Shown here: piece by piece, positions 1-8,138 of the stretch
How the letters are laid out: each line of letters opens with the position of its first letter
Numbering within the stretch: position 1 is the first letter of the stretch
DNA from: an uncultured Porphyromonadaceae bacterium
GTDB taxonomy: Bacteria > Bacteroidota > Bacteroidia > Bacteroidales > Muribaculaceae
Length of the DNA stretch: 13,343 nt
Direction: 5' to 3'
NCBI GenBank assembly: GCA_905212215.1
Contig: CAJMDR010000028.1
Coordinates: forward strand, 1-13,343
Made by a program: the position numbers and the translations under genes
The notes under the pieces: model-generated
Databases searched by the model: none
Seen by the model: the letters and a program-made list of their open reading frames with translations, nothing else
What the model was told of the DNA's origin: nothing

Positions 1-366
1 GATCGCCGCATTACCGATTCATCCTCAAATCTCTCTGGCAGGAACCGGGAGATAACAGCTCATTTCCTGTATCTTCTCGGCCGTAATTTCCGCTTACACC
101 GCGATGTGGAGTTCTATGCCTCGCAGATGTCGATAACGCCCAAACACCTCAGCGCGGTGCTGAAAGCGGTCTACGGCACCACTGCAAGCGACTGGATAGA
201 AGACTATGTGGTGCGTGAGGCGAAGATTCTCTTGTGTCAGACCTCGCTGAGCATAAAAGAGATTTCCTCGCGGCTGAATTTCACGTCCCAGGCATTCTTC
301 GGGAAATACTTCCGCAACGCCACCGGAATCCCTCCCACGGAATTCCGGCGCCAACATAAATCCTGA
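1..366 (+). CDS. AraC-family transcriptional regulator, C-terminal part (5' truncated by window edge)
   Basis: This is the C-terminal DNA-binding domain of an AraC/XylS-type regulator. The frame is open from base 1, so the protein starts outside the window; the GTG at 106 is internal, not a start. The first helix-turn-helix includes the stretch around DVEFYASQMSITPKHLSAV, and the second is SLSIKEISSRLNFTSQAFFG followed by the family signature KYFRNATGIPPTEFRR. The pattern matches AraC proteins common in Bacteroidales, where an N-terminal cupin-like or sensor domain binds a small ligand and the tail binds promoter DNA. The N-terminal domain is not visible, so ligand and targets cannot be inferred. 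The gene ends only 13 bases before the stop of the convergent helicase-nuclease gene. No strong shared terminator is seen between them. Confidence 0.93.
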   Translation, partial: DRRITDSSSNLSGRNREITAHFLYLLGRNFRLHRDVEFYASQMSITPKHLSAVLKAVYGTTASDWIEDYVVREAKILLCQTSLSIKEISSRLNFTSQAFFGKYFRNATGIPPTEFRRQHKS

Positions 367-379
367 CAGAAGTATTTTA

Positions 380-3300
380 TTATACAGGAATTATCTCGTC
401 TTTTCCTATATACCACAGCACTCCCTTCACAGAAGAGAATTTCCCGGTTTTACGCAACAGCGAAACATATCTTCTGACCTGAGTCTTGTATGAGTCAGCC
501 TCTTCCCCGAACTTATAGTCCATAATTGTGGCGTTTCCGGAAGGATCCACTACTATCCTGTCGGGAATCTGGTCGAAGTGCTTAGGTTCTACCTTGATGA
601 AATTTTCCCTGATGAAGAGTCGGCGCTCGTTATAGACCTTCATTTCCGGACTGTACCAGCGTTGTGCCTCAGGGTTGTCAAGAGCTGCCGATAATTGGTC
701 GAAAATCTCTTTCTCTTCTTCTTCGCTGATTTTGCCACGCATCTTCAGACGCAATAACTGTCTTTGCAGTTCGGATTTCAGGTCTCCACCGCCGCGAAGT
801 CCTTCCAATACGGCATGCTTTATCTTTCCGAGCCGACGGAGCGGTTGCTCTTTGAGCTTTTCTTTGTCCGGCAACTCAGTCTCCGGTACATAGCCGAGCA
901 TTGGAGCCTCTAAGTTGGTGCTGTACTCTCCGAGCTGAATGACATTTTCAGTTTTTTTGTCTTTTTTTTCTCTCTTTTCTATCTCTTCGCTCAGCTTCTT
1001 TACCTCCTCGGCAGCAGGTTTTTGCCCGTATGTGAACAATAGCTTCTCCGGGTCATCGTAATTTGTCGTTATCAGAGCTTCGTCAATGCATATTGTCTGA
1101 GCCTTTGCGTCCGATGGCTTGAGCACTTCCGGATTCCGGACCATTTCACTCAAGTTTCTGGCAATGCTTTCCTTGTCTGAGGGTTTAGCATAGATATACA
1201 GTTCGTTGATGGCTCTGGTGAAAGCCACATAGGCCAGATTCAGCGAGTCAAGCTGTATTTCCTTCAGAATCCGCATATACTGGCCCTCGTAAGGTGTATG
1301 CATGAAAGCATTTTTACCGTACAGACTCATTGGCAGTAAGAAGGGCAGGATTTTGCGGTAGGCTCCCTGAGTCTCTAACCATGCCTTTTCATTTCTGCTT
1401 ATTGTCAGCGAAAGTTCACATTCCGGCACTATGACACAACGCCATTCAAGACCTTTGGACTTATGAATGGTGAGGATAGATATGGCGTCCGCTCCTTCCG
1501 GCGAGTTGACACATAGTTTGTCTCGTTTCTGATTCCACCAGTAGAGGAACGATGCCACATCGGCACTGGAATGGTCGCAATACGATGCCACGACATCCTG
1601 AAAGGCGCATAGATACAATGCTTCTTTCTTACGCAATTCTTCATGCACGAAATTGCCGATGATACTCTCAATAAGTGCCGGCAACGCCATTGTCGACATT
1701 TTCCCTAACATCTCGTCGGGGGTCTTTGAAGGCTGTGTCCCGGCAAAATATTTCTCCAGCAATTCCCCGGTCGTGGATTCGGGATGTTCGGCCCGCAGCC
1801 GATGTATGGCGCCTTCTATATCAGCTTGACGGCACGAATATTTTTTCGTTTTGTCGCCGACGGCATCATGCAGATCATTCGGATCCAGCGGTACATTGCC
1901 GTTGATGGTCTCAAGTATTGCTATTATGATCTCTACGCTTTTGGCACGGTCTATGCGCAATGCCTCATCGCTGATGAATTCCAAAGGTTGGAAGTCCGAT
2001 TCGTTTCTATGCTCCGAATTATATTTCACCAATGCCTCTACGGCAGCTTTACCAGTATCGGAGAACCGTACGAGTATTGCGATATCTTTCTGTTCATACC
2101 CCCGTTGCAACAGTTCGGTGATGAGTGGGCCGAGGTAATCGAGTGAGCCGCTGTTCTTCTCTCCTTCCTCATTCTCTTCATTCTCCTTACTGACATTTTT
2201 CTCCTTTTTCTTTTCTCTCGGGAAATTAATCTCCACATATCCTTTCATGTCGGCGTTGCGTGGTATCTGCAGCACTCCGCTATATGTGCCGGCTATTTCC
2301 GCATTCCCTGTCTCTGATATTTTTTTCGCCAGCCACAGGAACAGGCTGTTGTTGAAGCGTACTATGTCGTTCGATGAACGCCAGTTGGCATTCTCTTCGG
2401 GCGTGGAGCCTTTGACTTTGAGTTGTGAAGAATCTGTTTCCTCCGGTAGCCTGGTAGTGATAAGCGATGAATCGGCGTTACGGAAACGGTAAATGCTCTG
2501 TTTGGCATCGCCGATGATGAGATTGTCCTGACCGATACTGAGACTTTGCTCCACCAATGGCTTCATGTTTTCCCATTGCATGGCGGAAGTATCCTGGAAC
2601 TCATCTATCATGTATGAGTCTATCTCGGTGCCTATTTTCTCATAGATAAAGGGTACGTCGGTATCCTTGGTGATGGTGTGGAGAATGGAGTTGGTATCGG
2701 ATAGCTGGACAATATTATTGTCGTTACGATAGTCGCTGATATGCTTGAGAAGATGCATGGTCAGTGCCAGCAAAGGGATGGAGTCATGTATCTTATCGGT
2801 ATAGTTGTGTGATGCCTGCCAGATGTTGATGCTCGCAACCATATCCTCCTCAAGCGCCTTGATATGAGCAAAGTCTTCATTAGTGATATTTTTTAAACCG
2901 GCTGATTTGATTATGCTTTTTTCAGAAAGAGGTTTCAAAAAATCCTTGCCCATGCCGTTTTTATCGTCAGCCTTGACGTTGTCGAGTTTTTCCAGACGAT
3001 TTGTAAGTTTGGCATTAACGTCTTTTCCCACTCCCAACACTGTGATTTCGCTCATTAGCGTAGCAGCTTTATTTCTGGCATCTTTCAAAGTGTTGAGTCG
3101 GTAGTTAGTCCCCGTCTTTTCCACGGCAGTATAAAGCGCATTCATGTTGGTATGGCTCTTAAAGAAATTCTCCAACTCTTCACGTTTCTGGCGGAACTGT
3201 TCTTTGTCTATCATCTCGAGATATTTGAACAGTGTATTATAAGCGGACTCGTCTGAGCGCTGGCTGAGGTTCCATTTTTTGCCGCGGCGTTGTTGCTCCG

Positions 3301-3850
3301 ACAAATATAAGCCCAGCCAGTAACGTACATTACTTTTAGGATTGTTGCGTGCTTCAGCAAAGAGATTTTCAAGAGCTATGCCTATAATCACCTTATTCTC
3401 AAGTTCTATACTGAAGTCATCGGGCAATTCTGCTTCATATGCGAAACTATGTAATATCTGCTGAAAAAATGAGTCGATGGTGGAGACCTGAAAATCAGAA
3501 TAATGATTCAGAATCTCGCTCAACGCAAGAGCCGCTATGCGCTGTATGTTGTCGCGGGAGGCGTTGAAATCTTTCATGAAATCCATAAGATAACTCACGT
3601 CTTCTGTCGGCGAAGTTGTATCCGTGGCAAGTGCCGAGAGTTTGTCTATGAAACGCTTTCGCATCTCCGCAGTAGCTTTATTTGTGAAGGTGATGGCCAA
3701 CAGTCGGCTATGTGCGTCGCGCACTTCAGCTGGTTCCCGGAGTCGGTAAGTGCCGTCTTCATTTTTTTTACCCAACAATAGTTGCAGATAAGTGCGTGCT
3801 AAGGAATACGTCTTGCCGGAACCGGCGGAAGCGCGTTGTAGTTTCAGCAT
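380..3850 (-). CDS. addA: AddA/RecB-like UvrD-family helicase with C-terminal PD-(D/E)XK nuclease
   Basis: Superfamily 1A helicase-nuclease of 1156 residues, expected to resect double-strand breaks for recombination repair. Visible motifs in order: Walker A ASAGSGKT (7-14), motif Ia TFTNKATAEMRKR (from 54), Walker B DEFQD (416-420), motif III GDAKQSIYRFR (447-457), motif IV NWRSS (489-493), motif V TIHKSKGLEW (794-803) and motif VI AYVAFTRA (873-880). The C-terminal nuclease has GKIKHAVLE with H1012, then D1097, D1111-Y-K1113 and QVRRY (1124-1128), so both activities look intact. Two charged, low-complexity stretches (about 545-569 and 943-970) are probably linkers. The order and length fit AddA rather than UvrD or PcrA. 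The usual nuclease partner AddB is not in the window. It is the last gene of the minus-strand block, 85 nt after the SUI1 gene. The ATG at 3850 places Walker A at the very N-terminus, as usual for the family. The symbol is by family resemblance. Confidence 0.9.
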   Translation of the reverse strand: MLKLQRASAGSGKTYSLARTYLQLLLGKKNEDGTYRLREPAEVRDAHSRLLAITFTNKATAEMRKRFIDKLSALATDTTSPTEDVSYLMDFMKDFNASRDNIQRIAALALSEILNHYSDFQVSTIDSFFQQILHSFAYEAELPDDFSIELENKVIIGIALENLFAEARNNPKSNVRYWLGLYLSEQQRRGKKWNLSQRSDESAYNTLFKYLEMIDKEQFRQKREELENFFKSHTNMNALYTAVEKTGTNYRLNTLKDARNKAATLMSEITVLGVGKDVNAKLTNRLEKLDNVKADDKNGMGKDFLKPLSEKSIIKSAGLKNITNEDFAHIKALEEDMVASINIWQASHNYTDKIHDSIPLLALTMHLLKHISDYRNDNNIVQLSDTNSILHTITKDTDVPFIYEKIGTEIDSYMIDEFQDTSAMQWENMKPLVEQSLSIGQDNLIIGDAKQSIYRFRNADSSLITTRLPEETDSSQLKVKGSTPEENANWRSSNDIVRFNNSLFLWLAKKISETGNAEIAGTYSGVLQIPRNADMKGYVEINFPREKKKEKNVSKENEENEEGEKNSGSLDYLGPLITELLQRGYEQKDIAILVRFSDTGKAAVEALVKYNSEHRNESDFQPLEFISDEALRIDRAKSVEIIIAILETINGNVPLDPNDLHDAVGDKTKKYSCRQADIEGAIHRLRAEHPESTTGELLEKYFAGTQPSKTPDEMLGKMSTMALPALIESIIGNFVHEELRKKEALYLCAFQDVVASYCDHSSADVASFLYWWNQKRDKLCVNSPEGADAISILTIHKSKGLEWRCVIVPECELSLTISRNEKAWLETQGAYRKILPFLLPMSLYGKNAFMHTPYEGQYMRILKEIQLDSLNLAYVAFTRAINELYIYAKPSDKESIARNLSEMVRNPEVLKPSDAKAQTICIDEALITTNYDDPEKLLFTYGQKPAAEEVKKLSEEIEKREKKDKKTENVIQLGEYSTNLEAPMLGYVPETELPDKEKLKEQPLRRLGKIKHAVLEGLRGGGDLKSELQRQLLRLKMRGKISEEEEKEIFDQLSAALDNPEAQRWYSPEMKVYNERRLFIRENFIKVEPKHFDQIPDRIVVDPSGNATIMDYKFGEEADSYKTQVRRYVSLLRKTGKFSSVKGVLWYIGKDEIIPV

Positions 3851-3935
3851 GATTCTTAGTGGTTTGTGTCTTGTCTGTTAAATGTGGATTTTTTAAAATG
3901 ATGTAATTTTGCTATTTTGTATAAACTTCTTTGAT

Positions 3936-4274
3936 TTACACTTTGTAACCTAAGGAACGAAGGACATCGATAGCTTTTTGCCTACAGTCACCTTGCAGAA
4001 GAATCTCTCCTCCTCTTGCAGCGCCGCCTGTGCCGAGACGGTGGCGCAGTTCCTTTCCGAGTTTCCAGAGTTCATCATCGCTGCCATTGAAGTCATAGAT
4101 AATGGTGGCAGTCTTGCCGCCTCGGCCTTTCTTTTCCACCGCTATGTGTAGCTTGCCTTTATGCTGTGACGTAGGCTTGGCAACTTCTTCGGAGGCTGTC
4201 GGTGTAATATCTCCTTCGGGTAATGATCCCGAATCCTGAATCTGTTGTAGCTTTGCTTTCCAGTCAATGTCCAT
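3936..4274 (-). CDS. yciH: SUI1/eIF1-like translation factor (YciH family)
   Basis: A 112-residue protein whose C-terminal two thirds is a SUI1 (eIF1-like) fold: HIAVEKKGRGGKTATIIYDF, then ELWKLGKELRHRLGTGGAARGGEILLQGD and a closing DVLRSLGYKV. The K-GRGGK turn and the GTGGAARGGEI loop are hallmarks of the family. Bacterial members resemble the eukaryotic start-codon fidelity factor eIF1; in E. coli YciH is reported to inhibit translation initiation under stress, but its general role is unsettled. The first 35 residues (acidic, with Pro and Ser) look like a disordered tail. It starts 30 nt after the TPM-domain gene stop and is followed after 85 nt by the AddA-like gene, so it is probably cotranscribed. 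The ATG at 4274 is the only sensible start. Confidence 0.92.
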   Translation of the reverse strand: MDIDWKAKLQQIQDSGSLPEGDITPTASEEVAKPTSQHKGKLHIAVEKKGRGGKTATIIYDFNGSDDELWKLGKELRHRLGTGGAARGGEILLQGDCRQKAIDVLRSLGYKV

Positions 4275-4304
4275 GCTGATAATAATTTATCCTGAAATAT
4301 TCCT

Positions 4305-5654
4305 TTACCATTTTCCTGAAGCTCCTCCACCACCGAAAGAGCCGCCGCCGAAGCTGATGCCTCCGCCACCACCTCCGCCGCTTCTGCCGAGTCCCGCCAA
4401 GGCGCCGAGGGCTACTCCCGCAAGCAGTGCTCCGCCGCCGCCATCGTTGTTCTCGTAAGGAATATCGAAGTCATCCTTATGGGTGAAACCGCAATGCTCA
4501 CAGACTTTCACGTTCTCCCCTTTGCCGGGAGTACGTGGCGTGGGCTGACGGAGTACTCGGCTGTACTTCAAAGCGTAAGCTGCTGTGCCGCATCGGGGGC
4601 ATGGTTCATATTTGGTGTCCTTGGAGGCGAAAGGGAAGATTTCTATTTCACCGCATTTGGGACACAGCCATACATCATAGTCAACGGAACCGAGCTTCTC
4701 CTCTGTGTTCTGAGCGTCTGAAAGATAGTTGTTGTCTTCCTCTTCGTTCAGTCGTTTCATCTTTGTGCCGCAATGTATGCAACGGCGCCGTTTTACACGC
4801 CAACGGCGGTAGTTAAGATAGGCAAGAATATAGAATATCAAGCCGATGCCCACAGAGAAGATAGCAGTTACAAGGAGCACATTCATCTGTTTCCGCCAGA
4901 TGCGGCTCTTGGCGTAAGAATCCTTCTCCTTGCGTGCCTTAATACCTGTGTAGACATAAATTCCCACCGAGGCCATAATGGCTGCTATCATCACAGCCAT
5001 GACGAGATAGGTGAAGAGGTCGGAATTTTCCTCACGGCGCTGGGCGAATTTGTCTCCGGCGCTCCCTTTTATTTCCTCACGTACCTCCGGCGAATCAGTA
5101 AGGTTGCTTATGGCCGTCACTGCGGCATTGAGGGCGGAGAATACCTGTCCCTCGCGCATCAGAGGCACCATGTCTTCGCGAATAATCCTGTCGCTCTCCA
5201 TATCCGTCAGCACGCCTTCCATACCATAGCCTGACTGTAAGGCGATGTCGTGGTTCTCCATGGAAATAAGCAATATAACGCCGTTGGAGTTGGAGCCTTT
5301 GCCGACGCCCCACAAAGACCCTAAGTCAACAGCATATTCCACCGGGTCGGCATCGCCGATGCTGTTGACGATTACTATCACCATCTCCACTGAAGTCTGT
5401 TGCTCCAACCTCTTCAGCTGGGTGTCAAGAGCCATTACCTCATTGTCGGTAAGGATATGGTCGGGATTGCACACCAGGCCGGGATTAGCTCCTTTTGTAG
5501 GGTTGGGGAGCATATCGGGCGATGAATATTCTTCGGCTCTGATGGTGCCGAAATTAAGAAGACACAGCAACAATGCAATGAGCATGTTGCTTGTCGTTTT
5601 TGCAGGATATGAGAGTTTCAAAATCAAAGCTGTGAGTCTATTAATCGAAATCAA
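4305..5654 (-). CDS. TPM-domain membrane protein with two transmembrane helices, zinc ribbons and glycine-rich tail
   Basis: A 449-residue envelope protein. A signal-like hydrophobic stretch (24-40) is followed by a TPM domain (about 58-185: VCNPDHILTDNEV, a beta strand MVIVIVNSIG, GSLWGVGKG, NGVILLIS, and SGYGMEGVLTD). Then come two membrane helices (about 213-235 and 258-281), two CxxC pairs (C292/C295 with C331/C334, and C352/C355 with C385/C388) that should form zinc ribbons, and a glycine-rich tail ending GGGGASGKW. TPM proteins (YgcG/Psb32 type) have been linked to membrane-protein quality control or phosphatase activity; the biochemical role here is unknown. Residues 238-400 are duplicated in the upstream neighbour. 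Met24 (codon at 5583-5585) is a plausible alternative start that would put the signal peptide right at the N-terminus. It lies in the middle of the minus-strand block, 52 nt after its paralogue. Confidence 0.88.
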   Translation of the reverse strand: MISINRLTALILKLSYPAKTTSNMLIALLLCLLNFGTIRAEEYSSPDMLPNPTKGANPGLVCNPDHILTDNEVMALDTQLKRLEQQTSVEMVIVIVNSIGDADPVEYAVDLGSLWGVGKGSNSNGVILLISMENHDIALQSGYGMEGVLTDMESDRIIREDMVPLMREGQVFSALNAAVTAISNLTDSPEVREEIKGSAGDKFAQRREENSDLFTYLVMAVMIAAIMASVGIYVYTGIKARKEKDSYAKSRIWRKQMNVLLVTAIFSVGIGLIFYILAYLNYRRWRVKRRRCIHCGTKMKRLNEEEDNNYLSDAQNTEEKLGSVDYDVWLCPKCGEIEIFPFASKDTKYEPCPRCGTAAYALKYSRVLRQPTPRTPGKGENVKVCEHCGFTHKDDFDIPYENNDGGGGALLAGVALGALAGLGRSGGGGGGGISFGGGSFGGGGASGKW

Positions 5655-5706
5655 AAGTTTTTCTGTTGAAGATGTTTAAACAACTTCATTGGCTTTCGGA
5701 GCTGAT

Positions 5707-6468
5707 TTATTTTTTGTTGGTGTAGGGAATTCTGAGTTCCTTACTATCGTTATAACCACAATGCAGGCAACGTCTGTTTTTCACTCCTTTGCCGGGCTTG
5801 TTCGGTTCAGGTTGAATTTGCACTATAGTATTCTGCACTTCAAAGGCTACAGTGCCGCATTCCGGACATACCTGATATTTATCTTTGTTTTTCCCTGCAA
5901 AAGGATAAATGTCTGTATTACCGCATTTGCGGCAGAGCCATACGTCGTAGTCTACCGAACCTAACCGTTCCTCTGTGTTCTGTGCATCCGAAAGATAGTT
6001 GTTGTCTTCTGTCTCATTCAAGCGTTTCATCCAGGCGCCGCAATGTGGACATCGGCGCCACTTCATACGGTAGAGCCGGTAAAAGGCATAGGCTAAGACG
6101 AATAATATCATTGCCACTATGCCGGTGAACATAAGAATGGTGGGAATTGTCAATCTTCCAAATTCTTCTCCCCCACCGAATGCGACTGCTATAGCCATAA
6201 CCCCGCTGATACCAAGAGACCATAGCTTCTTGCGCCAGAGAATACTTTTTGCATACGAATCCTTCTCCTTGTTTGCCTTGATTGTTGTTGTGACAAATAT
6301 CACTATCGAGATTATTACACAGACAAAAGGAATAGCAATTATGATTAGCGGCATAATTAGAGGCATTGAAGCAAGTGTAAGCATCGGGATGCCGATATAA
6401 ACCAATACTACAAAGAGTATGGCTCCCACTGTTGAAAGTATTGCTTTGAATTTTTTAGTCAAAACCAT
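5707..6468 (-). CDS. Membrane protein with zinc ribbons; TPM-less paralogue of the neighbouring gene
   Basis: A 253-residue protein with hydrophobic segments around 8-30, 38-61, 84-97 and 107-127, then a cytosolic-looking part with four CxxC pairs or half-ribbons (C140/C143, C179/C182, C201/C204, C234/C237). From residue 63 (IKANKEKDSYAKS) to the end it parallels residues 238-400 of the TPM-domain protein encoded next door, including a near-identical 32-residue core between the first two CxxC pairs (two differences). It has no signal peptide, no TPM domain and no glycine-rich tail; the TPM domain is replaced by extra membrane helices. Function is unknown. A zinc-stabilised partner or regulator of the TPM protein is a reasonable guess. 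It sits 49 nt downstream of dgt and 52 nt upstream of the TPM gene. Confidence 0.82.
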   Translation of the reverse strand: MVLTKKFKAILSTVGAILFVVLVYIGIPMLTLASMPLIMPLIIIAIPFVCVIISIVIFVTTTIKANKEKDSYAKSILWRKKLWSLGISGVMAIAVAFGGGEEFGRLTIPTILMFTGIVAMILFVLAYAFYRLYRMKWRRCPHCGAWMKRLNETEDNNYLSDAQNTEERLGSVDYDVWLCRKCGNTDIYPFAGKNKDKYQVCPECGTVAFEVQNTIVQIQPEPNKPGKGVKNRRCLHCGYNDSKELRIPYTNKK

Positions 6469-6517
6469 TTTGGGAATGATGTTTTAGTCGTTTGAAAAAG
6501 TATTGAATGTGGTTGCC

Positions 6518-7834
6518 TTATACCGCCGGAAGCGAATGTCCGTTAAGTTTACGATACAGGTCGAGGGCGTAGACATCGGTCATGGCCGAGATATGATCCA
6601 GCACACTCTGTACCTTCTCGTAGATGCCGGAAGCATGGACATTGTATTGTTCAGGCACCTTGGCAAGCAACAGTTTTGACGAAATGCGCTCCGGATGCAA
6701 CACAGCCTCCAGTAGATGCTGCATGAGGTTGGTGATGATGCGATTGCCGGCAATCTCCACATCCAACACATCGGGTGCATGATAGATGCGCTTGAAAGCT
6801 AAATCGCTGCACGCTTTATATCCTCTTCCTGCCTGATTGTTGAGGTTGCCGGTAAGGGAGCCGGTATAGGTGCCGTCGAGAATGTCCTGTTCCGAACGAA
6901 GAAACTCCTCCGCGCAACGGTGCACAAGTTCACCTATGCACACTGAGCGCAGAAAGGCGATCTGCTCGTTGGGGTCGCTCACCAAGTTCAGCTTTTGCAG
7001 GGTGACAGCTCTTTTCTCCTCATCGAAGAATTGTCCCAAGGTCTGTTTCACCGTCTCTGTGTCCAGTACCCTTAGCTTATGGGCATCCTCCATGTCCATT
7101 ATCTGATAGCAGATGTCATCGGCCGCCTCCACTATGTACACTAAGGGATGGCGCATGAAGCTGCCGTCGCCATTTTGTCCTATGCCCAACCGGGTGGCTA
7201 CCTTGTGGTAGATCTCCTCTTCCGAGGCGAAGAAACCGAACTTCCCTTTGTCACCCGCCAACAGTGAGGAGTAGGGATATTTCACTATTGAGGCTAAGGT
7301 GGAATAGGTCATGGCAAGTCCTCCCGGACGGCGCCCGCAGAACTGATGGGTGAGCAGCCTGAATGAGTTGGCGTTACCCTCGAAATTCACTAAATCCCGC
7401 CATTGCTGTTCAGTGAGCTGAGGGCGCAGAATCTCCTGCATACTGCTGTTGTCGCTGAAAAAAGAGCCTATTGTCTTTTCTCCGCTATGTCCGAAAGGAG
7501 GGTTGCCGATGTCATGGCAAAGGCATGCTGCAGCCACAATATCGGGCCAGGAATGGAACCAGATATGATCACCATGTCTCTCGAGTAACCCTGTGGCAAT
7601 TTCGCGGGCAAGGGAACGACCCACCGACGATACCTCTAAACTATGCGTGAGACGGTTGTGTACGAAAATACTTCCGGGAAGCGGGAATACCTGTGTCTTG
7701 TTCTGCAGACGACGGAAAGGCGACGAAAACACAAGACGGTCGTAATCGCGCTCAAAGTCGTTACGGGTCTGGCGTGGGGTGTCATAATGCTCAAGTCCAA
7801 GCCGGGTGCTGCAGATAAGGGTTTGCCACTTCAT
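6518..7834 (-). CDS. dgt: Deoxyguanosinetriphosphate triphosphohydrolase (HD superfamily)
   Basis: A 438-residue dNTP triphosphohydrolase. These enzymes cleave dGTP and other dNTPs to the nucleoside plus tripolyphosphate and so control the dNTP pool. The N-terminal signature is clear: FERDYDRLVFSSPFRRLQNKTQVFPL, then RLTHSLEV. The HD metal site is H64, H107-D108 (ACLCHDIGNPPFGHSGE) and D239 or D240 in IVEAADDICY. H116 in FGHSGE is the conserved catalytic-region histidine. Length and N-terminus match Dgt homologues, supporting the ATG at 7834 although no Shine-Dalgarno is visible. The frame stays open upstream to a TAG near the promoter but holds no ATG, GTG or TTG. It is the first gene of the minus-strand block and has a well-matched promoter about 100 nt upstream, with a repeat-rich leader. 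Confidence 0.95.
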   Translation of the reverse strand: MKWQTLICSTRLGLEHYDTPRQTRNDFERDYDRLVFSSPFRRLQNKTQVFPLPGSIFVHNRLTHSLEVSSVGRSLAREIATGLLERHGDHIWFHSWPDIVAAACLCHDIGNPPFGHSGEKTIGSFFSDNSSMQEILRPQLTEQQWRDLVNFEGNANSFRLLTHQFCGRRPGGLAMTYSTLASIVKYPYSSLLAGDKGKFGFFASEEEIYHKVATRLGIGQNGDGSFMRHPLVYIVEAADDICYQIMDMEDAHKLRVLDTETVKQTLGQFFDEEKRAVTLQKLNLVSDPNEQIAFLRSVCIGELVHRCAEEFLRSEQDILDGTYTGSLTGNLNNQAGRGYKACSDLAFKRIYHAPDVLDVEIAGNRIITNLMQHLLEAVLHPERISSKLLLAKVPEQYNVHASGIYEKVQSVLDHISAMTDVYALDLYRKLNGHSLPAV

Positions 7835-7836
7835 GT

Positions 7837-7919
7837 GCTGTTGTGTATATTGCCGTTGTCGGGAGTTGATATTGCTGTTTGACGGAATTTTGCTGTTAAT
7901 GCTGTTGCCGGAAGCCGTT
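7837..7919 (-). repeat. Six AACRGC hexamers in the dgt leader
   Basis: Six same-orientation copies of AACRGC (plus strand GCYGTT at 7837, 7852, 7874, 7892, 7901 and 7914) lie between the predicted start of transcription and the dgt ATG. Two copies extend to AACRGCAATAT. The spacing (15, 22, 18, 9, 13) is irregular and not strictly codon-like. The role is unknown; it could be an RNA- or DNA-binding array or simple compositional drift. Confidence 0.5.
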
Positions 7920-7938
7920 ACGACTCCCCTTAACTATG

Positions 7939-7970
7939 CAAAATTAATAAATTTTCGCGAGAAATCCAAA
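7939..7970 (-). promoter_or_regulatory. Bacteroidetes-type promoter for dgt (TTTG-N20-TAATTTTG)
   Basis: On the minus strand TTTG (7970-7967) is followed after exactly 20 bases by TAATTTTG (7946-7939). This matches the known Bacteroides primary sigma consensus of a TTTG -33 box and TAnnTTTG -7 box spaced 19-21 bases. Transcription would begin near 7932 and give a leader of about 98 nt before the dgt ATG. No similar minus-strand site was found in the gaps between the five downstream genes, so this may drive the whole block. Confidence 0.72.
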
Positions 7971-8083
7971 CCCTCTTCCCTCATGCCCTCTCAGCTCTCA
8001 TAGAACTCATAGTACTCCCGGTTCACTCAGCCCTCAAAAAAGAATGTTAACCCAATTTAAGACTTCCTTCCGCGAAAAATTCT

Positions 8084-8091
8084 TACCTTTG
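8084..8091 (+). promoter_or_regulatory. Putative -7 box (TACCTTTG) for the rhomboid cluster
   Basis: TACCTTTG, followed by CA, matches the Bacteroidetes -7 consensus TAnnTTTG and would start transcription about 40 nt before the rhomboid 1 ATG. The expected TTTG -33 box about 20 bases upstream is not recognisable, so the call rests on the -7 element and its location. Confidence 0.55.
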
Positions 8092-8138
8092 CAGAATAAA
8101 CTTTGTTTTTACTGCAAGGATAAATTCGATTTCATACT

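Larger units (their letters stand above)
7835..8138. other. Divergent intergenic region between dgt and rhomboid 1
   Basis: This 304-nt gap holds the dgt leader with its AACRGC repeats (7837-7919), the dgt promoter (7939-7970) and the rhomboid promoter (8084-8091). The middle part (about 7971-8050) is pyrimidine-rich on the plus strand with no ORF or strong hairpin that I can see. No tRNA or recognised riboswitch was found. Confidence 0.7.

Noticed and set aside
361..389. TCCTG...CAGGA inverted repeat between the AraC end and the convergent helicase gene, as a shared terminator
   Set aside because: Only five base pairs with a 19-nt loop and no GC-rich core; too weak to call.
1784..2146. 120-codon plus-strand frame inside the AddA-like gene
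   Set aside because: It overlaps a clearly conserved helicase gene on the other strand and shows no domain or start signal of its own.
3904..3911. Plus-strand TAATTTTG matching the -7 promoter box in the gap between the AddA-like and SUI1 genes
   Set aside because: No TTTG box lies at the right distance and no plus-strand gene follows for more than 4 kb. An antisense transcript is possible but unsupported.
4310..4460. GC-rich proline-coding frame on the plus strand opposite the TPM gene tail
   Set aside because: It is the complement of the glycine-rich C-terminus of the TPM protein, a known feature of that family.
5671..5687. Minus-strand AAGTTGTTTAAAC similar to the AGGTTGTTTAAA at the start of the right-edge repeat
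   Set aside because: The match covers only about 11 bases of AT-rich sequence and does not continue, so it is probably chance.
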